DNA of 64,000 bases from Silene latifolia. Taxonomy: Eukaryota; Streptophyta; Magnoliopsida; Caryophyllales; Caryophyllaceae. Both the position numbers and the translations under genes were made by a program. Below are positions 45,167 to 55,575 of this stretch, piece after piece. Where the stretch lies: positions 434,990,311 to 435,054,310 of the forward strand of contig NC_133538.1 of the NCBI RefSeq assembly GCF_048544455.1, given 5' to 3'. A model generated the notes under the pieces. The model searched no databases. It was not told where the DNA came from and saw nothing but the letters and a program-made list of their open reading frames with translations. Positions within the stretch are counted from its first letter, which is position 1, and every line of letters starts with the position of its first letter.

Positions 45167-45214
45167 CTAAAAGTTGTTTCCTAAAATCCGTCAGAACTAG
45201 CGAACTGGGGAAAT

Positions 45215-45270
45215 GGCGCAGCACCTGCTGCGCCTCTTCGCAGGATCGCAGCTCGTGCTGCGCCTCTTCC
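45215..45270 (+). promoter_or_regulatory. Internal signature pair of family A, upstream of antisense gene 1
   Basis: GCGCAGCACCTGCTGCGCCTCTTC followed by TCGCAGCTCGTGCTGCGCCTCTTCC, the same tandem pair as in the A LTR U3, in the same plus-strand orientation. It lies just upstream of the antisense TATA box. Confidence 0.7.
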
Positions 45271-45945
45271 TCAGAGGGTTTCTGTGTTTTTTCCGCGTTG
45301 GATCCTTCCTAATTCCTCTTAATATAATTTCCTATTCCTAATATGCTATTATTTTGGTAATTCCGTCAAATTACCATATTTTATGTTTCCTAATTTTCTG
45401 GGCACGCTTTTCGAGACGAAATATACATTTTCGTCAAATAAGCATACTTACCCATTTCATTTGATTTTCTTTTTTTTGGGGGAATTATTTCACTCCCGTT
45501 TCACATTTCATTTCAAACTTGTACATTTCTTTTTTTCGTTTTTTTAGGGGGTAGCCCTCCCTATCGTCCGGTCATTTTTTGGGCAAATTTTTCGGCAAAT
45601 TTTTCCGCCCATTTCTGGGCAAGTTTTTGCATTTTTTAGGTCTTTTATTTGTTTTGCGCTCGTTTTAGCCATATGTACAATATGTGCTCTATGTGCAGTT
45701 TCTATTAAATTTCAGCAGCATGATGGCATAAACCGTCATCTACCAAACATGTTTAAAGCTAACCTGCAGGAACGAACATACAACCCAGCAGCAAAGGCAC
45801 TCAGGCCGTTATATATACAACCAAAATGTTATATGTACAGCCAAATGGGGGCTCTTGCCCAAAATATCCAAAATGAAGTCCTAAATGTATAAAATGTGTG
45901 CAGTACAGCCGACGACAACAACAGAAGCAACAACAACAAAGACAA
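45271..45945. other. Spacer between the two antisense genes of A
   Basis: No coding similarity. CAACAACAACAA-type sequence near 45920-45945 and T runs near 45465-45545. Confidence 0.5.
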
Positions 45946-48299
45946 CTACTCCTGGTCACCACCTCGCTCGGTGACCCTGGCCTCGAGAGCGGCAATCTCG
46001 GCGTCTCTGACCTCCAACTCCCTCAGCAGGCGAGCCGTCTCCTCCTGGGACTGTGCTAGCTCACGCTCCAGGTCGCGCTCCCTCTGCAAATGACAAAGAA
46101 ATGCCTCATTTCAATCATTTCAAATGCAAGAAAATTACAAAATTCAAAATGAAGTAAACGGAAGATTCATACCTGTCGTCCTCGACCACCAGCAAGTGCC
46201 TCAATGGCAGTAGCCAGTAGCCGGTTGGCCACCCTCCACAATGACACATGCCGAGACGGCGCCACCTGCATTTCAATAAACAAAGGTTTTCAATAAAAGT
46301 GACAAATGTATTCTTATACAACAACAAAAGCCAACTGAATCGGAGGCTTTCCCTCCTACCCAGGTGCTGCCACTCCTCTAGGCCAACATCTGTCACCACC
46401 TCGCCAAAGTCGTGGAGCTCGGAGATCGTCGTCATCCCCATTGCGTCATTGTACTCGAGGGTCTTGGGGTACGCCGGGGGCTCGACGCCCGCCTTCTCAA
46501 CCTCCTGAAAATTCAAATGAATTCTTTATTTGATGATCATTCATCATTTTATCAAGTCAACTCAAAAAGGGAAAATGAAGCACTTACCACGATAGGCCTG
46601 TACGCCAGCCTCTGGCGAATGAACACAGAGTACTCCTCACCAGGAAGAAGAATAGCGTCGTCACCGACGTCAGCCAGGTCAGCCTCCCTCTCAGCGTCAG
46701 AAGGCTCCCTAAACATTGTCCAAGGAGGATCGATGGGAACCGTGAAAGCAACCAACTCGCGCTCGCCCGGATACCACACTGGACTCATCGACGTCCTCAA
46801 CAGCAACCGACTCGAGCCGCCATGAAAGGAGGGGCGTTAAGGTAGTCCACCTAAGGCCTGGGCACCCACTAAGATAAGCAAACAAGAGGTCATTCTTATG
46901 ATTGCTTCTAAAGAAGAAATGAATAAACAAATGAAAGGAAAGTACTTACGTCACTCAGCTTCATGGCATTCACGCCCCGTCGATAGACATCATTAGAAAA
47001 GCGTTGGCTCTTCCTACGACACATCACTCAATCCCTCACAATGGGATAAGCTCTCGGCCCAGGCTCCGTCCTCTTGGGCGCGAAGCCCGGAAAGTAGGAG
47101 TAAAACCACGCCTGCAAAACAAGATAATCGATGACGATCTTTCACGATTCGATAAAAATAAGAAATGATCTTTCATGATACGAAATGAAGGTTCATATCT
47201 CCAACAGCAGTCCAGGACCGACAGTAGCAGGAGAAGTCCCCTTCTTCAGCAGCTCCGGACGAACCATGACCCTCATGTAGCGAGTGAGGACCGCAAAGCC
47301 AGGAGTGACCCACTCCCAACGACCTAGGTCACTCAGGTCAGAAAGGAAGGGAAGAAGCTTCGTCGATAGCCTCTCCCCCTTTTCTCCAAGGTAGAGTGAA
47401 GACAAGAACCACCAGAGCCACAGACGAGCCCTCTGCTCCGCAGTACAAGGAGGCGGAGCCACCTCCCTCCCGTCCATCGTCACTACCGTCAGGGTCTTAC
47501 CCGCAAAGTAATCCCTGGCGTAGGAGCTCGGCACTAACCCGGGAACCGTAGCAGCACTTGCCGCTAGGTTCCAGCTGATCAGCCTCCTAGCCTCGGTCGA
47601 ATCCACCCTTATGGCCGTCGACGGCCACACCACAGCCTCCACTCCACACGGGAGACCAGAAATCATGCCGTAATCCTCCAACGTGACCCCGACCTCGCCA
47701 AAAGGCATGTGAAAGGTCGAGGTCGTGTCCCAGTACCGATCAAGGAAGGCTCGAATCAGGCAAAGATTATCCCGAAGCTTCCTTCCCTTGATCTCCCTTC
47801 ATACTCCAACCAAAGCACCGAATGCTCCAAGCTCAATGATGGCCTGCTCCTCCTCCGACAGTCTCCCATAGGCCTCCGTCATCGTCGTGTAGCCAGAAAA
47901 GGACCTCATGTTCCCAGCCTCCTATATCGATTCGACGCAAAGCTATCTTTAGCTCGAAGTGAAAGAGAAATGAAACGACAAATAAATAAGTAAAGAAAGA
48001 TGGTGAGAGAATGACGAGTTTGAGATTTACCATGCTCTTCACCGTCCTATAAGACAGGTGACTCTCTGCTGCCCAAATGAGATGTCGGCCATCCCATTTT
48101 TCCACCCACTGGGGTGCCCTAGCTAGCTGGTGACTGCCTCGTCCGACGTTGGCCGGCCTCGGGGCTTCCTCATCAGCAGCCTCCTCCTCGGCAGCCTACT
48201 CAGCAAACGCGTCCTCTAACACCTCCTCAAAAGTAAGAGAAGGGTCGAAGTCAGTATCCATATCCATAGGAGCCCTTCTCGACGTAGAAGCCACGTCAC
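45946..48299 (-). pseudogene. Antisense plant mobile domain (PMD) gene of A with about seven exons
   Basis: Minus-strand exons read: 48299-48031, 47921-about 47198, 47111-46950, 46868-46588, 46504-46360, 46265-46173 and 46083-45946, almost all bounded by GT/AG. ATG candidates at 48267 and 48261 (MDMDTDFDPSLTF). Exon 2 carries the PMD signature (ELGAFGALV, YWDTTSTFHMPFGEVGVTLEDYGMISGLPCG and a Trp-rich WLWWFLSSLYLG). Exon 4 has VWYPGERELVAFTVPIDPPW and the last exon a coiled coil (RERDLERELAQSQEETARLL). PMD proteins (MAIN/MAIL group) act in silencing and are repeatedly found in transposons. Stops near 48200, 47805, 47030 and 46850, and a donor of exon 2 reading AT instead of GT, show decay. 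Not all exon phases agree. Confidence 0.72.
47922..48030 (-). other. Intron 1 of the PMD gene
   Basis: Donor ATG|GTAAATC at 48030 and acceptor GATATAG|GAGG at 47923-47922; the reading is in phase across the join (TVKSM then EAGNMRS). This is the best-supported intron. Confidence 0.7.
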
Positions 48300-48301
48300 C
48301 T

Positions 48302-49059
48302 GCAAAATTAGAGTAAATTAGGCCGCGTCAAGTGACAGCGAGCCTCGGTCAAGGTGTTTTCAAGCCTTTCAAGCTCCGAGAATGTCTTTTTTTCGCCATC
48401 TTTGGACATTTCTTTCGAAACCCGACTGCTCATGTGGTAAAATGGGTCAAGTTAAGTCTAAATTCGAGCCTAGTCACGGATTTGAGTCGAAATTTCGACA
48501 GCATTTCGTTATAACGGCTATTATGCCCTAGAAAAGTATCCTGAAAAAGCCGTCACAAATCAAAAATACGATATGGTAGGAAGTTTAACCATCACACAAG
48601 GATTCCAAATACCAAATTTTAACGCAAATGGGCAATCCTAAGGCCATTTTCGAAGCAATTTACGAAACAGTTGAGAAACCGTCTCAATTCTACTCAAATG
48701 CTCAGTACTCAATGGAAATTCGAAAAGAACACATGGTTATGTTCCTTACACTGCCAATAATCCATTTCTAAGTTCAATTCCACAAGACAAATTCGTTTGG
48801 GGGAAAAGTCCCAAATTTTCGAGTCAATTGGGTTAAAAACCCTGATTTTTCCGACTCCAGTTAAGCAAAATACGGATGTTTAAGCAAGAATAAGACACAT
48901 ATCTCGATTAATCATAATAAATGTAGGAATTATTTAATCAAGTTTTGGCGGAATTTCGACAGAATTTGAGAGAGTTTAGAGAATTTTTGTGTTTTATGAA
49001 TAATGAAATAACACGGGTTCTGTCGAGTTTTTACTCAGACAGGGACGAACCCAGGAAAA
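48302..49059 (-). promoter_or_regulatory. Presumed 5' region of the PMD gene
   Basis: Minus strand has a 3' splice site TTTTGCAG at 48300-48307 and a possible donor GTAAGG at about 48757-48752, which would make a 5' untranslated intron. A weak TATA-like ATAAAA lies near 48995. The signature pair at 49060-49115 is immediately upstream. Confidence 0.4.
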
Positions 49060-49115
49060 GACGCAGTAGGTGCTGCGCCTCTTCCAAGAGTCGTAGCTCT
49101 TGCTGCGCCTCTTCC
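49060..49115 (+). promoter_or_regulatory. Internal signature pair of family A, upstream of the PMD gene
   Basis: ACGCAGTAGGTGCTGCGCCTCTTCC and GTCGTAGCTCTTGCTGCGCCTCTTCC in tandem, same orientation as elsewhere in the element. Confidence 0.7.
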
Positions 49116-49984
49116 TCAGCTTCCCTCCAAATTCGATTTTCAAAAATTCATTACGAGTTCGTTATTCGTGAGCCCATCTTTGGTGCGCCTCTTCTCCAAC
49201 ATCATATATCGTATATTTGGTCCATTTGATATTTATTCTTCGTCCGGACCCATATGTTCGAGCAGACTGTGAATTATCGCAGTACTTTCTCAAGACTTCG
49301 CTTGCAACAACGAGCAAGTTTTCTCCGACGGTGTTTCGACACGCCTCAACTATTTCCCAGCAAGAGTTCATGACAGCCGATTGTACCTCTCAAGATATGG
49401 AGTTCGCTTGAGACCGACGCGAGAAAATTCCCCCAGCAGTTTCTACCAACGTCCTGCTGCCTTCAATATTATATTACGCTTTGTTCCTTCCAGATGTTCT
49501 CATACCAACTATTTCGTAGGTTCCCAAACTACCTATCTTCCCACACCTAGCCTTCACCGATAGGATCACACTCCTTCGAAGCCACCTTTTCTCCGGGTTC
49601 ATACGCCCAAAACCATATTTACCCTTAGGCCACCTTCTCGCTGATGTTTCCCTTTAGGGTCCGACGCCCTTAGCACAACCTCTATATATCCTTTGGGTCC
49701 TTGCCTTAGCTCTTACGCTTACCCTTAGCTCCTATGCACCTCCGGAAGCATCTCGAGAAAGAAGTCTCAGGTATGGTCTCTTTTTATGGCTTGCGAGCTT
49801 CCTTACGTAGTCTAATGGACTTTAAATGACCCTCTTCGATAGTCGACAGACTCTAAAATGTTCCCACGATAGGTCATTGGCTCATACCTCTTGAGCCGCC
49901 TCGCGTCGCCATAGTCGTCAGGTTGTAATCTTCAATTGACCTGATGGCTATACTTTGACTTTCGCCTTGTCCAAGCCTCAGTCA
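49116..49984. other. 3' internal region of A before the PPT
   Basis: Non-coding. Short frames only. Rich in CTTAGC and CCTTAGG-type words between 49560 and 49740. Confidence 0.5.
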
Positions 49985-49996
49985 AAGTGGGGGCTC
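49985..49996 (+). other. Polypurine tract of A
   Basis: AAGTGGGGGCTC immediately before the 3' LTR start TGTAGATACG. Confidence 0.85.
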
Positions 49997-52351
49997 TGTA
50001 GATACGTCATTTCTGCACTCCCGCAAGCCACCCGGTGATGATTGGGCCGCATGTTTGGTACACGGAACGATTTTTGTCAATTCCTAAGTTTATCGTCAAG
50101 TGATAGCTCATATAATTGTGTCTACCCCTTGGTCATTATCTACGTGCCGTTACGGTCGTTTTGACAGTAATTAGAGTACATATGGAGTCTGGGTCAAAAA
50201 CCGTCTTCATTTTCTAATAAACCTTTTAAAATGCCGAGTCGGAATGTTCTGGAATGTTCCAGATATTTCTATTCCATATTTTATTCTTTTAATCTTTTGG
50301 CAAAATATATCCCAAAATTATATTTTAAATAAGGAAGTCGAGATCAACCGCAATTCCATAACAGAAACGCGGAAAATCTTTCTTCCCCAGGAGGAAACTC
50401 CTGGGGAAAGGACGCAGCACCTGCTGCGCCTCTTCCAAGAGCCGAAGTGGCTGCTGCGCCTCTTCCCCAGCTCTTTTCTGCGTATTTTAAGATCTATTCG
50501 AGATTTGTTTCCAAAGTTTTACCGAAACCCTAATTCCTCCGTGTGATTAGTATAAATAGGGACCTTCGTTCCTCATATTTCTCACGCGAGTGTCCGCCCT
50601 TCTCTTCTCCCTTTGCATTCTAAGACCGTGCTCTTTGCTTATTGGCGTCTACGTGCTTGAACTTTCCACCACGTAAGCTCGGATCCTTCTAAGCACCAGC
50701 CTCGTTTTGTATGACCGACCAATTTGACCAACTCCACTCAATCAATCTAATCAATTTAATTTAATTCCTCTTACGAGGGCACTTTCATCATACATTCGAG
50801 TCGAGCAATCACTAATCGTTAACTTAGTCAATCTTGTTTCGTCAAACATGTAAGTCTGAGGGTGTAAATCCTATGTTTCATTATTGTATTTTGTTATTGT
50901 CTAAATTATTGTAAGGTTTACGTCGAAAGCATGTTTAAAACCGATTTATAAAACCCTTTTATAAAACCTATTTTTTTTTTTTACGGATTAACAGAAGACA
51001 GACGTCGAGAAGAAACGCAGCAACTACTGCGCCTCTTCCTGAGGCTGCCGCATTTCCTGCTTTTCTTCTTCTTCCTCGTCTTTCTGTTAACTCGTCTTTT
51101 TTTCGTTCTTCTTTTCTTATTTTCCTATTTTTCATTCGTATATAATAATTATAATCATAACATGTATAATTATCACCCTTAAATCCCGACTTAAATCCCT
51201 TATAATCAATATTTGCGGGTTTTCGTCATTAAAATCAAACTCGGATTTTGGAGATTCGATTCATTCATATCAAATATCTGGGATTTGACTTTTGTATATT
51301 TTCATCAGTTTATCGTGTTTTACCTTCGTTTCCGTCTTAGTAATTTGACCTAAATTAGTTGTAATTAATCACTTATTAATATTTAATTCACTCATAATTA
51401 GTTTATAATCCGTTCTAATTCATTTAAGTTTGTTCTTTATTGCTTTTATGACCAATTTACATGTAAATAACCTGTTAAAGCACTTCTACTTGAGTCGAGT
51501 ATTAATAATCGATCATTAAATTCACGAACGAACATTAACGATATGCAGTTCCGGCTTCACAGCCAGAACTCACCTCAGCAACAGACGCAGTGACCACTGC
51601 GCTTCTTCCAAGGGACGCAGCTCTGCTACGCCTGTTCCTGGGTGAATTCTGTTTCTAAACTTCCGTTCTTACTTTGAGCTAGTTTATTAGTCTTATGTAT
51701 TAATTGACTATTAATCGTAATATCACTACTAATCTGTCCATTCTCTAACCTTAATTATTTTCCTTTTCTTTTCTCAAATTATCCGTTTTAAATGTCGACG
51801 TAAATCAATCAAATCATTGTAATTGTTGTAATTTTAATTATCGTATTTCATTTATTATACTCTTTATTATCGTATTGTTTGCTTGTTCTCACATGTAATC
51901 AACCCTATATCTCTACTTCGACCCATTGTATGTTAAATTACGTGTTCACCGACTTAGTTAATTCTCACATGCTAGGTTTAAAACGTTGTTTGTTGCATTG
52001 CATGCATATAATCGACAACATATCAAGTATAGATGATTTTCCCTAATCATTAGTAGAGGCCGCTATCGAGGCGGGCGGGATTAGGGGTTCGATCAAAAGA
52101 GCTTCCTAATATGTACCCTCATCCTTTACTCCAGATCTCTGTGAACATCCGTGTTCATTGACATCTACGAGAGTCATTCTAGACATAGAATGCTAAGGGT
52201 AACGAGTTCTTAGTGGTCATGTCACTACTTTGTGTCTTGACATGACGCGAAGTATTCGAACGGTTTCCAATTTCCTATAAAAATTGGTGGCGACTCAAAA
52301 AATGCAAACGCTTGTTTTCCCTAGCATCCCCGTGGGCCCCCCGTGTCCACA
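49997..52351 (+). repeat. 3' LTR of element A
   Basis: TGTAGATACG to GTGTCCACA. Signature modules at 50411-50466, 51013-51039 and 51583-51639; TATA at 50551-50558. Confidence 0.93.
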
Positions 52352-52356
52352 GTTAG
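52352..52356. repeat. Target site duplication of element A, right copy (gttag)
   Basis: Pairs with 6134-6138. Confidence 0.9.
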
Positions 52357-52618
52357 TTTCATCTTGCTTGGGTTTCCCATTTCTTCCATAAGAGCCTCTC
52401 TATGGTCAAGTCTTGCATCTAAAATCTCCGTGAACTTCGGTGATTGCTAAAATGACGGGAATGAGCTACTAAAAGCTTCATTTTCTACAAAATAAAACGA
52501 ATACACGCAAAATGCCTAGAACACGGGATTAGCTCACAAATACATTAATATAAGTGCAATAATACTATAAAACCGAGCTAATATATGGGGTAAAATCATA
52601 TATAAAATGGACACATCA
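52357..52618 (-). repeat. LTR D, right part
   Basis: Completes the LTR broken by A. In the minus sense it begins TGATGTGTCCATTTTATATA at 52618. Confidence 0.65.
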
Positions 52619-52670
52619 CTAGGATTTTAGAATAGTGAAAAGCATAACCTAATTATTGTGTAGGAGTTTC

Positions 52671-52679
52671 CTATTTATA
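52671..52679 (-). promoter_or_regulatory. TATA box of LTR E
   Basis: Minus strand TATAAATAG, 65 bp downstream of the signature pair. Confidence 0.6.
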
Positions 52680-52743
52680 CTATTACATAATAATTAATTA
52701 AACTGATTAAAGGAAAGGTTTATAAAAAGAGCGTCAGACTAGG

Positions 52744-52776
52744 TACTCGATCGAGTATTGACACACTCGATCGAGT
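52744..52776 (-). promoter_or_regulatory. ACTCGATCGAGT pair in LTR E
   Basis: Two palindromes separated by ATTGACAC, upstream of the TATA box at 52671-52679. Confidence 0.7.
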
Positions 52777-53015
52777 CACTTCAATAACTTCAGCTTCTTC
52801 GTGTCTTCTTCTCTTCTTGTTTCGTATTGCCAACTCCGCGGTGCTCCATTTTACTCTTTTGCTATACAAATGCATCCAATCTGCATTAAAACACCAAAAG
52901 GCAGAAGTATTGACATTTCTAATATAAACGGTTCATAATTAACATATTATAACACAAAACCGTCTCAAAAGCAACTAAAAGGAGGCATAAATGTGTGTAT
53001 AATTATAACTCATCA

Positions 53016-53060
53016 AACTCCCCCAAACCAACTCTTTGCTTGTCCCTAAGCAAAGCAAAT
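53016..53060 (-). other. Polypurine tract of E
   Basis: Minus strand GGACAAGCAAAGAGTTGGTTTGGGGGAGTT, directly before the LTR start TGATGAG. Same layout as F and B. Confidence 0.8.
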
Positions 53061-54258
53061 ACACAATACAAAGTAGCAATCATACAAATGGTGAATGAAT
53101 AACTTAGAGCTAATGTTGATGCACATACAAATCCCAAGCTATCCATATCTATAACAAAATAATGACCAAAATTGTGCCAATAAAACAAATTCAAAGGCAC
53201 GGGTAATAGAAAAAAAGCAGCTCAACTCAAGATGTAACATGATACCGTAACTCAGCCAAATATCTTTCAATCTTGCAAGACAAATTAGTCGGATTCTCGC
53301 GGATTCACTCATGCACTCATAATTATGGGTGATTTATATGTGAAGATAGAAAGAAGTAGAAGCACTCACTCAACTTATAAAACATGCATGCAATCTAATG
53401 TGATAGAAATTTCTCCAACCAATACGCATTCAAAAAATAGACAAAAGTACATGTATCAAGGACAATAGGGTGCCAAATGGGAAAATGGTATAGAAGTGGT
53501 TTGTGCAAATAGCACCTTATGAATATGTGGAGCTAAGACGGTAGTCGATGCGCTAAAACCAAACCAAATCTATATGATAATAAGCACAAATTAACACCTA
53601 CTAGAGAAATTATCTCAACTTTGACAACATATGAGAGACAATAAAAAATACTCTCCAAAAGTGCATTAGACTCTAGTAACCATCCTTTTGATCCCTTAAC
53701 AAATGACAATGAAGCAACTCTTTTTCTTTTCTTCTTTTTCTTTCACTTCATATTTTTCTTTCTTTTCCAACATAAGGGATACAACACAATTGCTAAATAA
53801 TGATCTTGCTATACCCACATGACAATTAAAAGTCCCAACCCAACTATAATAGCAAAATAGACATGATAAACAAGCAACTGCGACTGTCCCGATAAGGTAG
53901 GCAAATTCTAGGATTGTAGCTATTAGAAGTAGGATATGAAATGTCTACAAGGGTTCAAACGGGCTAAATAAAACAAGGTAATGTATGACTTATTTGAACG
54001 GTAAGAACCGCCTTTCATCATGTACTTAATCATATGAACGCACAAAAAGTTAAGAAACTAATGTCACACTTATGCAGTTTGATATTACACATCCCACAAG
54101 GAGAAACCACACTCAGGTCTAAATAACAAATGAGACCTGTTTATTGATGTTCCTGGCCTAGAAAGCTCTATAGACCTCATAATTTAAGTAGTTTACCAAC
54201 ATAATTTTGTCAAATTTACTTGGCATAAGGCATGTCAATACGGTCAAGACTTGAATTA
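53061..54258 (-). other. Non-coding 3' internal region of E
   Basis: About 1.2 kb without a reading frame, closely matching 55590-56870 of F in the same order. Interrupted CTTTTTC tracts at 53721-53770 occupy the place of the (TTC)n of F. Confidence 0.7.
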
Positions 54259-54305
54259 TATTAATAATCTAATACTTATCAGCAATAATCTAAACTTATC
54301 AAATT
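54259..54305. other. Junction segment between E and F
   Basis: Short AT-rich stretch after the E/F homology ends at GAATTAT. Not assigned to either element; it may be E sequence not represented in F. Confidence 0.35.
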
Positions 54306-55123
54306 TGATAAGGTTATTTTCAGTCATTGGCCTATTAAAATAAATCCAATTCTCAACTAACTAGTAGCTAGCAGTAAGAAAGGGTTGAATCCACAAGGTG
54401 GTGATAATTAATCTAGTTTGTTTATGTTTAAGTTCGTCTTTAATGGTAACAATTTTATGAGGTTTGATTGTTTGATTTCTAATTGCGATGTAAATAAAGA
54501 CAAATTCAATAATAATAAAGAGTCTAGGGATCGGGTTCACTAGGTAGTCATCCAAGGGTAAGATTCAATTCATTGATTGAGCAATTTATATTGTTGAAAG
54601 TCATATGATCGGTCGATTCTAATATGTTTTTTAGATCTAAACTTAACATGCGTTTGCTATTATTAAGTCGGTCTAATTCAACTATCGTGGCCTATACTAG
54701 TCTTAACCCGGTCGGTGATAATTCTAGTTTGCAAGACTAATTAACCAACTATGATCAGTAATTAATTAACTAGATGTAAGACGATAATTGAACAACAATC
54801 AAAAGCAATTTAACAATCAATTCATTAATAACCCTTTCCTAACAACCTAGATCCCCTTTCACCCTAAATAATGAAATTAGCTACTCATACTAATAATAAC
54901 AAAAACAATAATATGAATGAAAGACATAATTACAAACATAAAAGATGAACAATAACGATTGAATAAGTATTGAAGAACAACTAATTCCGTAATAGAGGAA
55001 TGCTTAGATCTGGAAGTAAAAACAATAAACTAAACTAAACTAAGAGTTTTAGAGAGTTTTCTAGGGTAGAATATCGTAACTAGGTAAAATAAGATGTTCC
55101 CATAACTTAGGGTACAAATTAGG

Positions 55124-55131
55124 TATTTATA
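55124..55131 (-). promoter_or_regulatory. TATA box of LTR F
   Basis: Minus strand TATAAATA, 54 bp downstream of the signature array. Confidence 0.6.
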
Positions 55132-55182
55132 ATAAAACATAACCGATTTAAGGAAATTGCGAAAAATTCTGGAAACTATAGG

Positions 55183-55259
55183 TTCCTCGATCGAGCCTAG
55201 GAGCACTCGATCGAGTACACTACATCCTCGATCGAGCCTAGGTGGGATTGATCGAGTAT
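55183..55259 (-). promoter_or_regulatory. CTCGATCGAG signature array in LTR F
   Basis: Four copies or near copies: CCTCGATCGAGCC, CACTCGATCGAGT, CCTCGATCGAGCC and GATTGATCGAGTA in 77 bp. The outer bases differ from C (GCC or AGT), but the core TCGATCGA is the same. Confidence 0.75.
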
Positions 55260-55538
55260 CCATCTGTTTTAGCTCTTTTCTTCGTGTTGTCTTCTTAACT
55301 TCTCTTCCTTCAGTCTTATGGATTCTCGTGCCATGCTTCGTGTATTCCTTCATGCCCACTCTGCAATGCCCATCTCATTCCTTTGCTCCTCAAATGCATC
55401 ATTCCTGCATCAAACATCAAATAGCGGAAGTAACAATGTTCTAGCATAAAAGGCATGTAATTAATAGAAACTAGCACGAAAACCGTATCAAAAGTAATTA
55501 AGGGGAGGCATAAATATGCATATAATTATGACTCATCA

Positions 55539-55575
55539 AACTCCCCGAAACCATCTCTTTGTTTGTCCTCAAGCA
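55539..55575 (-). other. Polypurine tract of F
   Basis: Minus strand GGACAAACAAAGAGATGGTTTCGGGGAGTT before the LTR start. Confidence 0.8.

Larger units (their letters stand above)
6139..52351 (+). mobile_element. Element A: Tat-lineage (Retand-like) Ty3/gypsy retrotransposon, nested host of B, C and a copia element
   Basis: The element has LTRs of about 2370 and 2355 bp, a tRNA-Arg-type PBS, gag, protease, RT-RNase H, a second RNase H domain (aRH) before the integrase, two antisense accessory genes after pol, and a PPT ending AGTGGGGGCT. The second RNase H and antisense genes downstream of pol are known marks of the Tat clade. The 46.2 kb span shrinks to about 18.7 kb when B (11938-23322) and C (26654-42826, with its copia) and their duplicated 5-bp sites are removed. 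The coding region has many stops and shifts, so it is not autonomous now. The 5' LTR starts TA instead of TG. Confidence 0.92.
52619..53015 (-). repeat. Athila-type LTR E, partial (U3 and promoter)
   Basis: Matches the upper half of LTR F (about 55060-55538), ending ACTCATCA at 53015 like F at 55538. Contains two ACTCGATCGAGT copies (52744-52776) and a minus-strand TATA box. The R/U5 half is missing and replaced by LTR D. Confidence 0.7.
54306..55538 (-). repeat. 3' LTR of element F
   Basis: 1233 bp. In the minus sense it starts TGATGAGTCATAATTATATG (55538) and ends CCTTATCA (54306). TATA at 55124-55131 (minus), signature array 55183-55259. The 5' LTR is not in the window. Confidence 0.8.

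Noticed and set aside
46412..46825. Plus-strand frame of 137 codons
   Set aside because: Lies over PMD exons and introns on the other strand and has no domain.
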